A stretch of 6,616 nucleotides of DNA from Thermoanaerobaculia bacterium (GTDB lineage: Bacteria > Acidobacteriota > Thermoanaerobaculia > Multivoradales > JAHEKO01), in NCBI GenBank assembly GCA_029287645.1, contig JARFQS010000529.1, positions 1 to 6,616 of the forward strand. The letters are read 5' to 3'. This document shows, piece by piece, positions 1 through 6,340 of this stretch. Both the position numbers and the translations under genes were made by a program. The notes below the pieces were generated by a model. The model was not told the DNA's origin. It did not search any database and saw only the letters and a list, made by a program, of their open reading frames with translations. Each line of letters starts with the position of its first letter. Within the stretch, counting starts at the first letter, position 1.

Positions 1-141
1 CTGGACAAGCGATTGAAACCGATCCATCCCGTTGGCAAGTCCCAGGCCGTGATTCGGGTCTCGGGAACCGCCAAACGGCGAGATCCCGCCGAAAGGCCGA
101 CTCGCCCCGACGACTCCTCACCGCCCGCCGACGAGCACTAG
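1..141 (+). CDS. 3' end of an unidentified gene upstream of the pseudopilins (partial)
   Basis: Frame 1 is open from the first base to a TAG at 139-141, giving the last 46 residues of a protein that starts outside the window. The visible part begins LDKRLKPIHPVGKSQAVIRV, which could be a beta-strand-rich domain end, and finishes in a hydrophilic Pro/Asp/Arg-rich tail ending PPADEH that looks disordered. The stop lies 26 bases before the first pseudopilin ATG, so the gene is probably in the same operon. Secretin-type or other secretion/pilus proteins often sit at this place, but nothing in these 46 residues identifies the family. That the frame is coding rests on its continuity, its position and the short gap to the next gene. 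Confidence 0.55.
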   Translation: MDKRLKPIHPVGKSQAVIRVSGTAKRRDPAERPTRPDDSSPPADEH

Positions 142-167
142 TCGGTTGGAGGACGGAGCACCAAGAG

Positions 168-650
168 ATGTCCCGAATCAGATCGAGGAGAGTCGCGGAG
201 GTGGGCCGCGGCTACACCATGGTCGAGTTGGTGGTCGTGTGCTCGCTCCTGGTGATCCTCGCAGCGGTCGCCCTGCCTACGGCCAAGTACTCCATCAAGC
301 GCGGCAAGGAGATGGAGTTGCGCCAGGCGCTGCGCCAGATGCGCAACGCGATCGACGAGTTCAAGCGATACAGCGACGCCGGATTGATCCCCATCGAGCT
401 GGGAACCGACGGCTATCCCTCGGAGCTCGAAGTCCTGGTGGAAGGTGTCGAGGTCATCGGTCAGATCGACAAGTCTGTTCGATTCCTCCGCCGCATTCCG
501 GTGGATCCGATGACAGGCGAGGCCGAATGGGGGCTGAGGAGCTTTCAGGACGACTTCGATTCCGATTCCTGGGGGGGCGAGAACGTCTTCGATGTCTACT
601 CTCTCAGCGAGGGGGTAGGGCTCGACGGAGTCCCATATCAGGAGTGGTAG
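168..650 (+). CDS. type II secretion / type IV pilus-like pseudopilin, GspG-like (paralogue 1)
   Basis: This 160-residue prepilin-like protein is likely cleaved and N-methylated by prepilin peptidase and built into an inner-membrane-anchored pseudopilus. A basic 15-residue leader ends in GRG, followed by mature YTMVE, with the conserved Glu at mature position 5 (E20) and a hydrophobic helix to about residue 38. Position 1 is Tyr rather than the usual Phe. An amphipathic helix follows (about 46-68). Next come a Y-P at 83-84, D-P-M-T at 113-116 with W121, and a C-terminal block (142-160) with the pattern DVxSxSx4LxGxPYxEW. The layout resembles major pseudopilin GspG, including an Asp-Gly (LDG, 151-153) where GspG proteins have calcium-site residues; a calcium role here is inference. 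The ATG start has GGAG at 155-158, nine bases upstream. The stop is two bases before the next gene, suggesting translational coupling. It could equally serve a type IV pilus-like machine. Confidence 0.9.
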   Translation: MSRIRSRRVAEVGRGYTMVELVVVCSLLVILAAVALPTAKYSIKRGKEMELRQALRQMRNAIDEFKRYSDAGLIPIELGTDGYPSELEVLVEGVEVIGQIDKSVRFLRRIPVDPMTGEAEWGLRSFQDDFDSDSWGGENVFDVYSLSEGVGLDGVPYQEW

Positions 651-652
651 CG

Positions 653-1084
653 ATGAGTAAGAGGACCAGAGATTCGAGGACGGCTGGGTTCACCCTGCTC
701 GAGCTGATCATCGTGGTAGCCATCGTCGGTATCCTGGCCACCATGGCGATGCCGGCGCTCAAGAACGTGCCCCGCAAAGCTGCCGAGTCGGTCCTGAAGT
801 CGGACCTGAGGACATTTCGTGACGTCATTGATCAGTTTCACGCGGACAAGGGCCACTATCCACCGACCTTGGACTCCCTGGTCGAAGAGGGGTACCTCCG
901 CTCGATGCCGATGGACCCGATCACCAAACGCACCGACACCTGGGTCGAGATCTACGAGGAGATCGATCCGGACTTCATCCCGGCCGAGACCGACCTGCCC
1001 GAGGACGGACAGCCTGGAATCGTGGATGTGAGATCGGGCTCGACGATTCTCAGCCTGTCCGGCACGCCCTACTACGAGTGGTGA
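653..1084 (+). CDS. type II secretion pseudopilin, GspG-like (paralogue 2)
   Basis: This 143-residue protein has the clearest prepilin signature of the three: leader MSKRTRDSRTAG, then mature FTLLE with Glu5 at E17 and a hydrophobic helix to about residue 35. The region after it reads as a GspG-type globular head: DVIDQFHADKGHYPPTLDSL (58-77), where Y-P precedes the short helix typical of the family, then MDPIT (87-91) and a Trp at 97. An acidic stretch (101-119) leads to the C-terminal block 125-143, which matches paralogue 1 position for position in DVxSxSx4LxGxPYxEW. Here LSG replaces LDG, so one possible calcium-ligand Asp is absent. The ATG at 653 is preceded by GGAG at 641-644 inside the upstream gene. 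The same frame stays open back to 146, but that part is merely a shadow of paralogue 1 and lacks pilin features. Probably a major or minor pseudopilin; which one cannot be told. Confidence 0.92.
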   Translation: MSKRTRDSRTAGFTLLELIIVVAIVGILATMAMPALKNVPRKAAESVLKSDLRTFRDVIDQFHADKGHYPPTLDSLVEEGYLRSMPMDPITKRTDTWVEIYEEIDPDFIPAETDLPEDGQPGIVDVRSGSTILSLSGTPYYEW

Positions 1085-1149
1085 GGCATCGCTCCTTGAG
1101 ACATTTGCGTTATCCGAGAAACCGTGCACGCCCGACAGGCAGTGTGAGG

Positions 1150-1917
1150 ATGCAAACGGGCTTCACTCTCGTGGCGTTGGTCGTGATCACGACTGTGATG
1201 ACGATCCTGGTGGCCGCCGCGATGCCCATGTGGAGTCAGATCGTCAAGCGGGACCGCGAAGCGGAGTTGGTCTTTCGCGGGATGCAGTACGCCGAAGCGA
1301 TCCGGGTCTTTCAGCTCAGATTCCAGCGCTACCCCGTCAGCCTGGAAGAGCTGCTCAACGCCAACCCGCGTTGCCTGCGCCAACTGTGGACGGATCCGAT
1401 GACCGATGAGGGGCAGTGGGGGCTCGTGGTGGCGCAGTCTGGAAGGCCAGCTGGACAGCGTCGCCGAGGAGGGCAGACCGGGGCGGAACGGAGGCAGCGT
1501 CTGGCTCGAGCCAATCAAGGGCAGGACCAGGCGCAGAATCCGGGAGGGCTCACGGTGGGTGCCGAGCCACAGGAGCTGGCGGGTGGCAGCGCGCCGGGCG
1601 GCCGGGCCAGCTCACTGAGCGGTAGGCAGGCCATGGGCCCCATCCAGGGCGTTCAGAGCCGCAGCACCGAGACGGGCGCCAGGACCTTCATGGGGAGCGA
1701 GCAGTACAACGAGTGGCAGTTCACGGCCGACCTGATTCCCGTGCCTGCTGTCGTTCCCGGCAGCCTCAACCTTCTGAGAGCCAATAGCGGTTCGGTCGGG
1801 CGGTCGTTTCCTCCTGGTTTGGAGCCCAAGCAGGGGACTGCGCCCGGACAGGGACAAGGGCCCAAAGGGGGTCGACGAAGGGGCCAGAACCAGCAGCGGA
1901 GGAGACCGGGTGGATGA
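1150..1917 (+). CDS. divergent pseudopilin lacking Glu5, with low-complexity insertion and tail (paralogue 3)
   Basis: From ATG 1150 this is a 255-residue protein. A very short leader (MQTG) precedes mature FTLVA and a hydrophobic helix to about residue 25, so the prepilin-peptidase site is present but position 5 is Ala (codon GCG, 1174-1176) instead of Glu. An amphipathic helix, a Y-P (61-62), [12 protein letters not shown] (81-92) and a Y-N-E-W (186-189) preceded by VQSRST (168-173) align with the two upstream paralogues. Between them lies a Gly/Gln/Arg-rich insertion (about 95-165), and after Y-N-E-W a 66-residue tail ending in a basic Arg/Gln/Gly cluster. Start choice is uncertain: in-frame GTGs exist at 1078, 1081 (overlapping the previous stop) and 1144. 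None has a good ribosome binding site, and the codons in 1084-1149 look non-coding, so I favour 1150. Lack of Glu5 recalls GspK-type tip pseudopilins, but the sequence is not recognisably GspK. Confidence 0.82.
   Translation: MQTGFTLVALVVITTVMTILVAAAMPMWSQIVKRDREAELVFRGMQYAEAIRVFQLRFQRYPVSLEELLNANPRCLRQLWTDPMTDEGQWGLVVAQSGRPAGQRRRGGQTGAERRQRLARANQGQDQAQNPGGLTVGAEPQELAGGSAPGGRASSLSGRQAMGPIQGVQSRSTETGARTFMGSEQYNEWQFTADLIPVPAVVPGSLNLLRANSGSVGRSFPPGLEPKQGTAPGQGQGPKGGRRRGQNQQRRRPGG
1898..1910 (+). promoter_or_regulatory. ribosome binding site fixing the GTG start of dut
   Basis: GGAGGAG at 1898-1904 lies five bases before GTG 1910 and inside the end of the third pseudopilin gene. It supports GTG 1910 over the in-frame GTG at 1919, for which the spacing would be 14. 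The 8-base overlap of dut with the upstream stop suggests coupled translation. Confidence 0.75.
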
Positions 1918-2362
1918 GGTGACCCTTCGGGTTCAACGCCTGCCACATGCTGCGGGCCTGCCACTGCCGGAGCAGGCCTCTCCGGGCAGCGCAGGCCTCG
2001 ATCTACGAGCCGCGGTTGAAGAGGATCATGTGCTGCCTCCGGGAGAGCGGATGCTAGTACCCACAGGCCTCGTTCTGGAACTGCCAGAGGGTTGGGAGGC
2101 GCAGGTTCGGCCGCGCTCGGGGCTCGCCATTCGGCATGGCCTCAGCCTCCTCAATTCCCCGGGCACCATCGACAGCGACTACCGGGGAGAGGTCAAGGTG
2201 ATCCTGGCCAACCTCGGCAGTGAGCCCTTCACGATTCGCCGTGCCGATCGGATCGCCCAGCTCGTCGTCGCGCCCGTTTCCAGGGTCAGGGTGTCGGAGA
2301 CTACCGAGGTGAGCTCCACTGGCCGTGGCTCCGGGGGATTCGGGTCGACGGGAACCGACTGA
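1910..2362 (+). CDS. dut: deoxyuridine 5'-triphosphate nucleotidohydrolase (dUTPase)
   Basis: Cytosolic homotrimeric, Mg-dependent dUTPase. It hydrolyses dUTP to dUMP and pyrophosphate, which keeps uracil out of DNA and supplies dUMP for thymidylate synthesis. All five family motifs are present in order in 150 residues, the normal length: AGLDLRA (28-34), PRSGLA (68-73), [11 protein letters not shown] (85-95), [11 protein letters not shown] (110-120) and the glycine-rich [11 protein letters not shown] (138-148), which closes over the active site of the neighbouring subunit. D88 corresponds to the catalytic water-activating Asp and Y91 to the Tyr that excludes ribose and thymine substrates. 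The start is a GTG with a strong ribosome binding site and overlaps the preceding pseudopilin gene by 8 bases, so it is probably the last gene of that operon. No link to secretion is expected from its chemistry. It appears complete and functional. Confidence 0.97.
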   Translation: MDEVTLRVQRLPHAAGLPLPEQASPGSAGLDLRAAVEEDHVLPPGERMLVPTGLVLELPEGWEAQVRPRSGLAIRHGLSLLNSPGTIDSDYRGEVKVILANLGSEPFTIRRADRIAQLVVAPVSRVRVSETTEVSSTGRGSGGFGSTGTD

Positions 2363-2363
2363 T

Positions 2364-2383
2364 TCAGGCTGATTGGGGCCTGA
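2364..2383 (+). other. weak hairpin just after dut
   Basis: TCAGGC (2364-2369) pairs with GCCTGA (2378-2383) around an 8-base loop, starting two bases after the dut stop. No T-run follows, so this is not a good intrinsic terminator. It may protect the 3' end of the transcript or mean nothing. Confidence 0.3.
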
Positions 2384-2816
2384 GATCATCCGAGTCCGCC
2401 CCTCGATCTCCTATCTGGCGAAGCGTAAATCCTGCTGGCTCAAGCCGTTGCAGATTTGTCGAAAAATCGTCGAAGAATGGGCCCCTCAAGAGGCCCCGTC
2501 TGTAGTACACTGCCACGTACTCGAAAGACTTTTCCTCCCTCCGAAGAGCCTTCGAGAAGAGTGCTGGAGCCGATCGGACCATGAGCACCGACAAGCAGGG
2601 TCGGCGGCAAGCGTTTCAAGCACTCGAAGTTGTCTCGGGGACGGGTCACCGAGCTCGACGACCAGGCGTCAGGGAGGTCCGGAAGCAACCTCTGAATCGC
2701 TTTCGGTACACCACCTCCAGGACGGGGACCTCTACCTGACGCCGTGATGCAGTCGTGGGAGTAGGGAGCGTGACCAGAGTCGAGCAGTACCACGTAGCAC
2801 CCCTCTCAATTTCGTC

Positions 2817-2831
2817 AGCCGTATTACGGCT
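2817..2831. promoter_or_regulatory. perfect inverted repeat upstream of the receptor gene
   Basis: AGCCGTATTACGGCT is a perfect inverted repeat with 7-base arms around one central T, 64 bases before the receptor start. It could be an operator or a small stem in the leader; no T-run follows, so it is not a terminator. A second short inverted repeat, GCTT-TCG-AAGC, lies at 2844-2854. Function is inferred only from symmetry and position. Confidence 0.35.
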
Positions 2832-2881
2832 CCCGGTAGTGGAGCTTTCGAAGCCCATTTTCATTCACCTCGTCGCAGAAG

Positions 2882-2888
2882 AAGGAGG
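2882..2888 (+). promoter_or_regulatory. ribosome binding site of the receptor gene
   Basis: AAGGAGG ends six bases before ATG 2895, an optimal spacing, and fixes the start of the receptor gene directly in front of its signal peptide. Confidence 0.85.
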
Positions 2889-2894
2889 ACACCG

Positions 2895-5800
2895 ATGAAG
2901 TATCCGACTCGAGCCTTGGTCTTTCTGGGCTTGGCGCTCTGTGCCAGCCTGGCCTTCGGACAAGGTCTCACCACTGGAGTCCTGTCCGGTGTGGTCACCG
3001 ATGCCGACAATGCCGTCCTACCGGGCGTCACTGTCGAAGCGGTCCATATAGATACGGGCACACGGTACTCGGGACAAACCGGAGGAGATGGCCAGTTCAG
3101 TTTTCAGAATGTCCGTCCGGGTCCCTACGTCGTCAGCGCGAGCCTCGAAGGATTCCATCCACAGGAGATCACCGACTCGATCGTGACTCTGGGTGAGACG
3201 ACCGTTCTCTCGTTTCGTTTGGAGCTCGAGACGGTCACCGAGACCGTAACGGTGGTGGGTGAGTCGAACCCGCTGATCACACCCTCGCGAACCGGTAACG
3301 CCAGCAACATTTCGACGGGCCAGATCGAAAGCCTGCCCAATATCGACCGCGGCTTCAACGATTTCGCCCGTCTGAATCCCTTCATGGTTCCGCAGGCCGA
3401 GAACGAGGACCCGGATGCCATCAGTGTTGCCGGTCGTAGCACCCGGTTCAACAATATCCAGATCGATGGAGCCGTGAATAACGATCTGTTTGGGCTGGCG
3501 GACTCCGGTACCCCAGGCGGCCAGACAGAGACGCCGCCCATCAGCATGGACGCCGTGGCCGAAATGAAGCTGGTCGTGGCCGATTACGACGTGCGCAACG
3601 GCGGCTTCACCGGAGGCAGCATCAACGCGATCACCCGCAACGGCACGAACGCCTTCAAGGGCTCGGTCTTCTACTACGCGCTCGATCAGGACCTGGTGGG
3701 CGACGGTAAGGAAGAGCTGGGCGAGCCGGGTCAGTTCGATGAGGAGCAGTACGGCTTCCGCATCGGTGGCCCCATGATCAAGGACAAGGCCTTCTTCTTC
3801 GCCAACGGCGAGATCGGTGAGCGGAACACGGCCACCGGATGGTCGCTGGATGGTGCCAGCGGACAGTGCTTCGGAGGTTGCGATCCCTTCGTGCAGGCGC
3901 AGGCCGCCCGCTTCAAGAACATCCTGCAGAGCCGGTACGGTTTCGATCCGGGGCCGTTGAACGAGCTGGTTCGGCCCACCTCGTCGGACCGGTGGTTCCT
4001 CCGCTTCGACTTCAATGCCGGGACCCAGCATCAGATCACGGCGCGTTGGAACTACGTCGACGCCGCGAATCTGATCAATAGGCCCGGTTCCAGCACCTAC
4101 GAGTGGGACAGCGAAGGCTACGACATCAACAACAAGACGAACTCCCTGGTCGCGGCGGTCAACAGCACCTTCGGCTCGAACAAGTTCAACGAGTTCCGCC
4201 TGACCTATCAGACCGTCGAAGATCGGCGTCCGCCGGTCTCGGTCTTTCCCTGGATCGAGGTGGAGGACCTGAATCGCGACCTGGGCTACTTCGAAGAGTT
4301 CGAGGCCGGTAGCGAACCCTTCTCGGTGCGCAACGCTCTGGATCAGAACGTCATCGAGTTGACCGACAACTTCACCTGGTTGATGGGCAACCACACACTG
4401 ACCATCGGTACCCACAACGAGTTCTTCAACTTCGACAACCTGTTCATCCAGAATGCCTTCGGCGCCTACGAGTTCTCGAACATGGATGACTTCGAGGCAG
4501 GCACTGCCTGGCGCTACCGCTGGACGTTTGTCAATCCCGGTCAGTCCGAGTCCCAGAAGTTCGATGTGAGCCAGTGGGGCTTCTACGGCGGCGACCAGTG
4601 GGCGGTGAAGCCCAACCTGACTCTCACCTACGGTCTGCGGGTGGACATCCCGTTCTTCCCTGATGAGCCGAGCTACAACCAGTTCACCGTCGACACCTAC
4701 GGTGTGGCTACCAACAACATGCCGGACGGCGAACAGCTCTGGCAGCCCCGCTTCGGGTTCAACTGGGACGTCGGCAACGACGGCCAGCAGCAGCTGCGCG
4801 GCGGCCTCGGTGTCTTCGCCGGTCGGACGCCCTATGTCTGGATCTCGAACCAGTACGCCAGGACAGGGATCGAGCAGACTTTTGTCGAGGCCAGGGGAGA
4901 GATCAGCTTCAATCCAGATCCCTTCGGGCAGCCGCCGGAAGATGCTGCCGGGGCGCTATCGACGGGTGAGTTCAACCTGATCGATCCTGGGTTCAAGTTC
5001 CCGCAGGTGGTGCGGTACAACCTGGCCTATGACCGTCAGCTCCCCTGGTGGGACCTGGTCGGCACGGCCGAGCTCATCTACACCGACAGCCTCGAGGAGA
5101 TCGACTACAAGGACCTCAACATCACGGAGACGGGTGAGACCATTCCCTTCGACGGTCGGCCGCTGTTCACGAGAGTCGATCCCGATGTGAGCGGTGCCTA
5201 CTTCATCACCAATACCGACAGGGGTGATTCCACCAACTTCGCCCTCAAGCTGGAGAAGCCCTATCGGGGTGGAATGTGGGGCTTCGTCTCCTACGCTTAC
5301 GGCGATTCGAATGTCGTGAATGATGGCACCTCGAGTCGAGCGGTCTCGAACTTCCAGTACAACGAGCAGCTCAATCCGAATGACGCCATCGCGTCGAGGT
5401 CGGACTTCTCCGTGGAGCACCGATTCAACGCCTCTGTTGCCTACAGATTCAATGACAACAGCCGTTGGCCCACCACGGTTTCCGCCTTCTACAACCTGCA
5501 GTCGGGTCGGCCGTACAGCTACATCTACGGCAGCCAGAACTTCCGCAGCATCAATCAGGACAACTACTACTCGAACGACCTGTTGTATGTTCCCGCGGGG
5601 CCGGACGATGTGGAGATCACCAACGGAACCTGGGCGGAGTTGGATGCTTTCATCTCCTCTGAGGAGTGTCTCAACAGCAATCGCGGCGGCATTGTCAAGC
5701 GCAACGACTGCGATGCTCCCTGGATCCACACGCTCGACATCCATCTGGCGCAGGACATCCCCATCAAGAACACCCACATACAGGTCACCTTCGACATCCT

Positions 5801-6017
5801 CAATTTCATGAACCTGTTGGACCGCAATGCCGGCTCGGTGAGCTACGCCAATTTCAACACCCTGACCCCGATCAGCTACGACGGGATCAACGACGCTGGC
5901 AAGCCGATCTACGAGCTCGACCGGGTCATTACCGATCCGGACAACAACAACAAGTACGATTTCCACTCGCTCCAGTCGCGCTGGAGAATGAAGTGGGGCA
6001 TCCGCTGGACGTTCTAG
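2895..6017 (+). CDS. Oar-like TonB-dependent outer-membrane receptor with carboxypeptidase-regulatory-like N-terminal domain
   Basis: This 1040-residue outer-membrane protein starts with a signal peptide (basic MKYPTR, hydrophobic core 7-20, likely cleavage after A-F-G at residue 22). A carboxypeptidase-D-regulatory-like beta-sandwich covers about 26-110, with GVVTDADNAVLPGVTVEA and the typical DGQFSFQNVRPGPYVV. A TonB-box-like ETVTVVG (117-123) follows, then the plug (about 130-255) with AGRSTRFNNIQIDGAVNNDL and FTGGSINAITRNGTNAFKG. The rest is the barrel, containing the YGFRIGGPMIKDKAFFFANGE block common in this family, and it ends in the strand IRWTF with the terminal aromatic residue expected of outer-membrane barrels. 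Family members take up large substrates or act in protein export; Oar of Myxococcus is required for secretion of the protease PopC. The substrate here is unknown. The mature chain has four cysteines in two close pairs (325/329 and 925/939). Its own leader and terminator suggest a single-gene transcript. Confidence 0.93.
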   Translation: MKYPTRALVFLGLALCASLAFGQGLTTGVLSGVVTDADNAVLPGVTVEAVHIDTGTRYSGQTGGDGQFSFQNVRPGPYVVSASLEGFHPQEITDSIVTLGETTVLSFRLELETVTETVTVVGESNPLITPSRTGNASNISTGQIESLPNIDRGFNDFARLNPFMVPQAENEDPDAISVAGRSTRFNNIQIDGAVNNDLFGLADSGTPGGQTETPPISMDAVAEMKLVVADYDVRNGGFTGGSINAITRNGTNAFKGSVFYYALDQDLVGDGKEELGEPGQFDEEQYGFRIGGPMIKDKAFFFANGEIGERNTATGWSLDGASGQCFGGCDPFVQAQAARFKNILQSRYGFDPGPLNELVRPTSSDRWFLRFDFNAGTQHQITARWNYVDAANLINRPGSSTYEWDSEGYDINNKTNSLVAAVNSTFGSNKFNEFRLTYQTVEDRRPPVSVFPWIEVEDLNRDLGYFEEFEAGSEPFSVRNALDQNVIELTDNFTWLMGNHTLTIGTHNEFFNFDNLFIQNAFGAYEFSNMDDFEAGTAWRYRWTFVNPGQSESQKFDVSQWGFYGGDQWAVKPNLTLTYGLRVDIPFFPDEPSYNQFTVDTYGVATNNMPDGEQLWQPRFGFNWDVGNDGQQQLRGGLGVFAGRTPYVWISNQYARTGIEQTFVEARGEISFNPDPFGQPPEDAAGALSTGEFNLIDPGFKFPQVVRYNLAYDRQLPWWDLVGTAELIYTDSLEEIDYKDLNITETGETIPFDGRPLFTRVDPDVSGAYFITNTDRGDSTNFALKLEKPYRGGMWGFVSYAYGDSNVVNDGTSSRAVSNFQYNEQLNPNDAIASRSDFSVEHRFNASVAYRFNDNSRWPTTVSAFYNLQSGRPYSYIYGSQNFRSINQDNYYSNDLLYVPAGPDDVEITNGTWAELDAFISSEECLNSNRGGIVKRNDCDAPWIHTLDIHLAQDIPIKNTHIQVTFDILNFMNLLDRNAGSVSYANFNTLTPISYDGINDAGKPIYELDRVITDPDNNNKYDFHSLQSRWRMKWGIRWTF

Positions 6018-6042
6018 CAGATCGAACGAGGATGGAGATTAC

Positions 6043-6072
6043 CGGGGACCGCCTAGCGGTCCCCGTTTTTTT
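6043..6072 (+). terminator. intrinsic terminator of the receptor gene
   Basis: CGGGGACCGC (6043-6052) pairs perfectly with GCGGTCCCCG (6056-6065) across a CTA loop, followed at once by seven T residues (6066-6072). This strong Rho-independent terminator lies 26 bases after the receptor stop. Confidence 0.95.
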
Positions 6073-6096
6073 CTGCCCGGACTTCGTCCCGGGCAG
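6073..6096. repeat. second hairpin abutting the terminator
   Basis: CTGCCCGG (6073-6080) pairs with CCGGGCAG (6089-6096) around an ACTTCGTC loop, starting at the base after the terminator T-run. It can be extended by two pairs with one bulged base. It could act as part of a back-up or bidirectional terminator, or belong to the hairpin series that follows. Confidence 0.6.
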
Positions 6097-6111
6097 AGGG
6101 GCTTGAGGGTG

Positions 6112-6137
6112 GATCAGCCGTCGTTCCTCGGCTGATC
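6112..6137. repeat. hairpin repeat unit 1
   Basis: GATCAGCCG (6112-6120) pairs perfectly with CGGCTGATC (6129-6137) around loop TCGTTCCT. The 13-base core GCCGTCGTTCCTC (6117-6129) recurs exactly 37 bases downstream in unit 2, whereas the outer stem sequence is different. Confidence 0.7.
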
Positions 6138-6146
6138 TCTGAGGTC

Positions 6147-6176
6147 TGAACCGGCCGTCGTTCCTCTGGCGGTTCA
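6147..6176. repeat. hairpin repeat unit 2
   Basis: TGAACCG (6147-6153) pairs with CGGTTCA (6170-6176); two further C-G pairs form if G6154 bulges out. The core GCCGTCGTTCCTC at 6154-6166 is identical to that in unit 1, so the inner part is conserved while the stems differ yet still pair. Confidence 0.65.
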
Positions 6177-6190
6177 ATGAGCAGTGAGTT

Positions 6191-6217
6191 TGAAGCGGCC
6201 GGCGCCCCTGCCGGCCG
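6191..6217. repeat. hairpin repeat unit 3 (diverged)
   Basis: CGGCCGGC (6196-6203) pairs with GCCGGCCG (6210-6217) around loop GCCCCT, preceded by TGAAG. The stretch TGAAGCGGCCGGCGCCCCT aligns with unit 2 (TGAACCGGCCGTCGTTCCT) with only a few substitutions, so it is probably a diverged copy with a stronger stem. Confidence 0.55.
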
Positions 6218-6247
6218 TTATCGACCGGAGGGTCCGACGTGGGGCCC

Positions 6248-6288
6248 CCAGGGGGCTTGTTCTCCCTTCCGCTGCAAGAACCCCCTGG
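6248..6288. repeat. long hairpin CCAGGGGG/CCCCCTGG
   Basis: CCAGGGGG (6248-6255) pairs with CCCCCTGG (6281-6288), and inside it CTTG (6256-6259) pairs with CAAG (6275-6278) across a two-base AA bulge, giving 12 base pairs and a 15-base loop. A short hairpin ACGCC/GGCGT follows at 6297-6314. Neither is followed by a T-run. Confidence 0.6.
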
Positions 6289-6340
6289 AGGTTTCCACGC
6301 CGAAGCCTTGGCGTCACTGGAGATACCCTGTCCTGCTGTA

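Larger units (their letters stand above)
2363..2894 (+). other. 532-base intergenic region / long leader before the receptor gene
   Basis: No reading frame here looks like a protein: the longest ones on both strands are Arg/Ser/Gly-rich without recognisable domains or good ribosome binding sites. It should contain the end of the dut operon transcript and the receptor promoter. I find no intrinsic terminator and no convincing -35/-10 pair; TACACT at 2506-2511 is an isolated -10-like hexamer. Structural elements seen are an imperfect 11-base tandem repeat (2459-2480), a GGGCC/GGCCC hairpin (2479-2496), a CGAAG/CTTCG hairpin (2542-2554) and two short inverted repeats close to the gene (2817-2831 and 2844-2854). 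Confidence 0.6.

Noticed and set aside
146..652. Open frame continuing upstream of the second pseudopilin
   Set aside because: It runs through the first pseudopilin in another frame and its translation is Arg/Gly-rich without features. The prepilin leader, cleavage site and ribosome binding site place the true start at 653.
2436..2452. Sigma-54-like element (TGGCTC...TTGCA)
   Set aside because: The GG and GC elements are 11 bases apart instead of the strict 10, and the site is more than 440 bases from the receptor start.
2581..2739. 52-codon ATG frame that could be a leader peptide
   Set aside because: A GGAG lies 11 bases upstream, but the product is Arg/Thr-rich without pattern and codon choice looks random. 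It is not enough to call a gene.
2373..2747. 124-codon frame between dut and the receptor
   Set aside because: It has a Ser/Arg-rich composition with no domain or ribosome binding site, typical of chance frames in GC-rich DNA.
3018..4415. Long antisense frame (465 codons) opposite the receptor gene
   Set aside because: It is a by-product of the codon bias of the receptor gene; its translation has no recognisable domain. The same holds for the antisense frame at 4956-5966.
6112..6217. Possible CRISPR array
   Set aside because: Only two exact 13-base copies and one diverged copy are present; repeats are too short and spacing uneven, and no cas genes are visible. Hairpin repeats explain it better.
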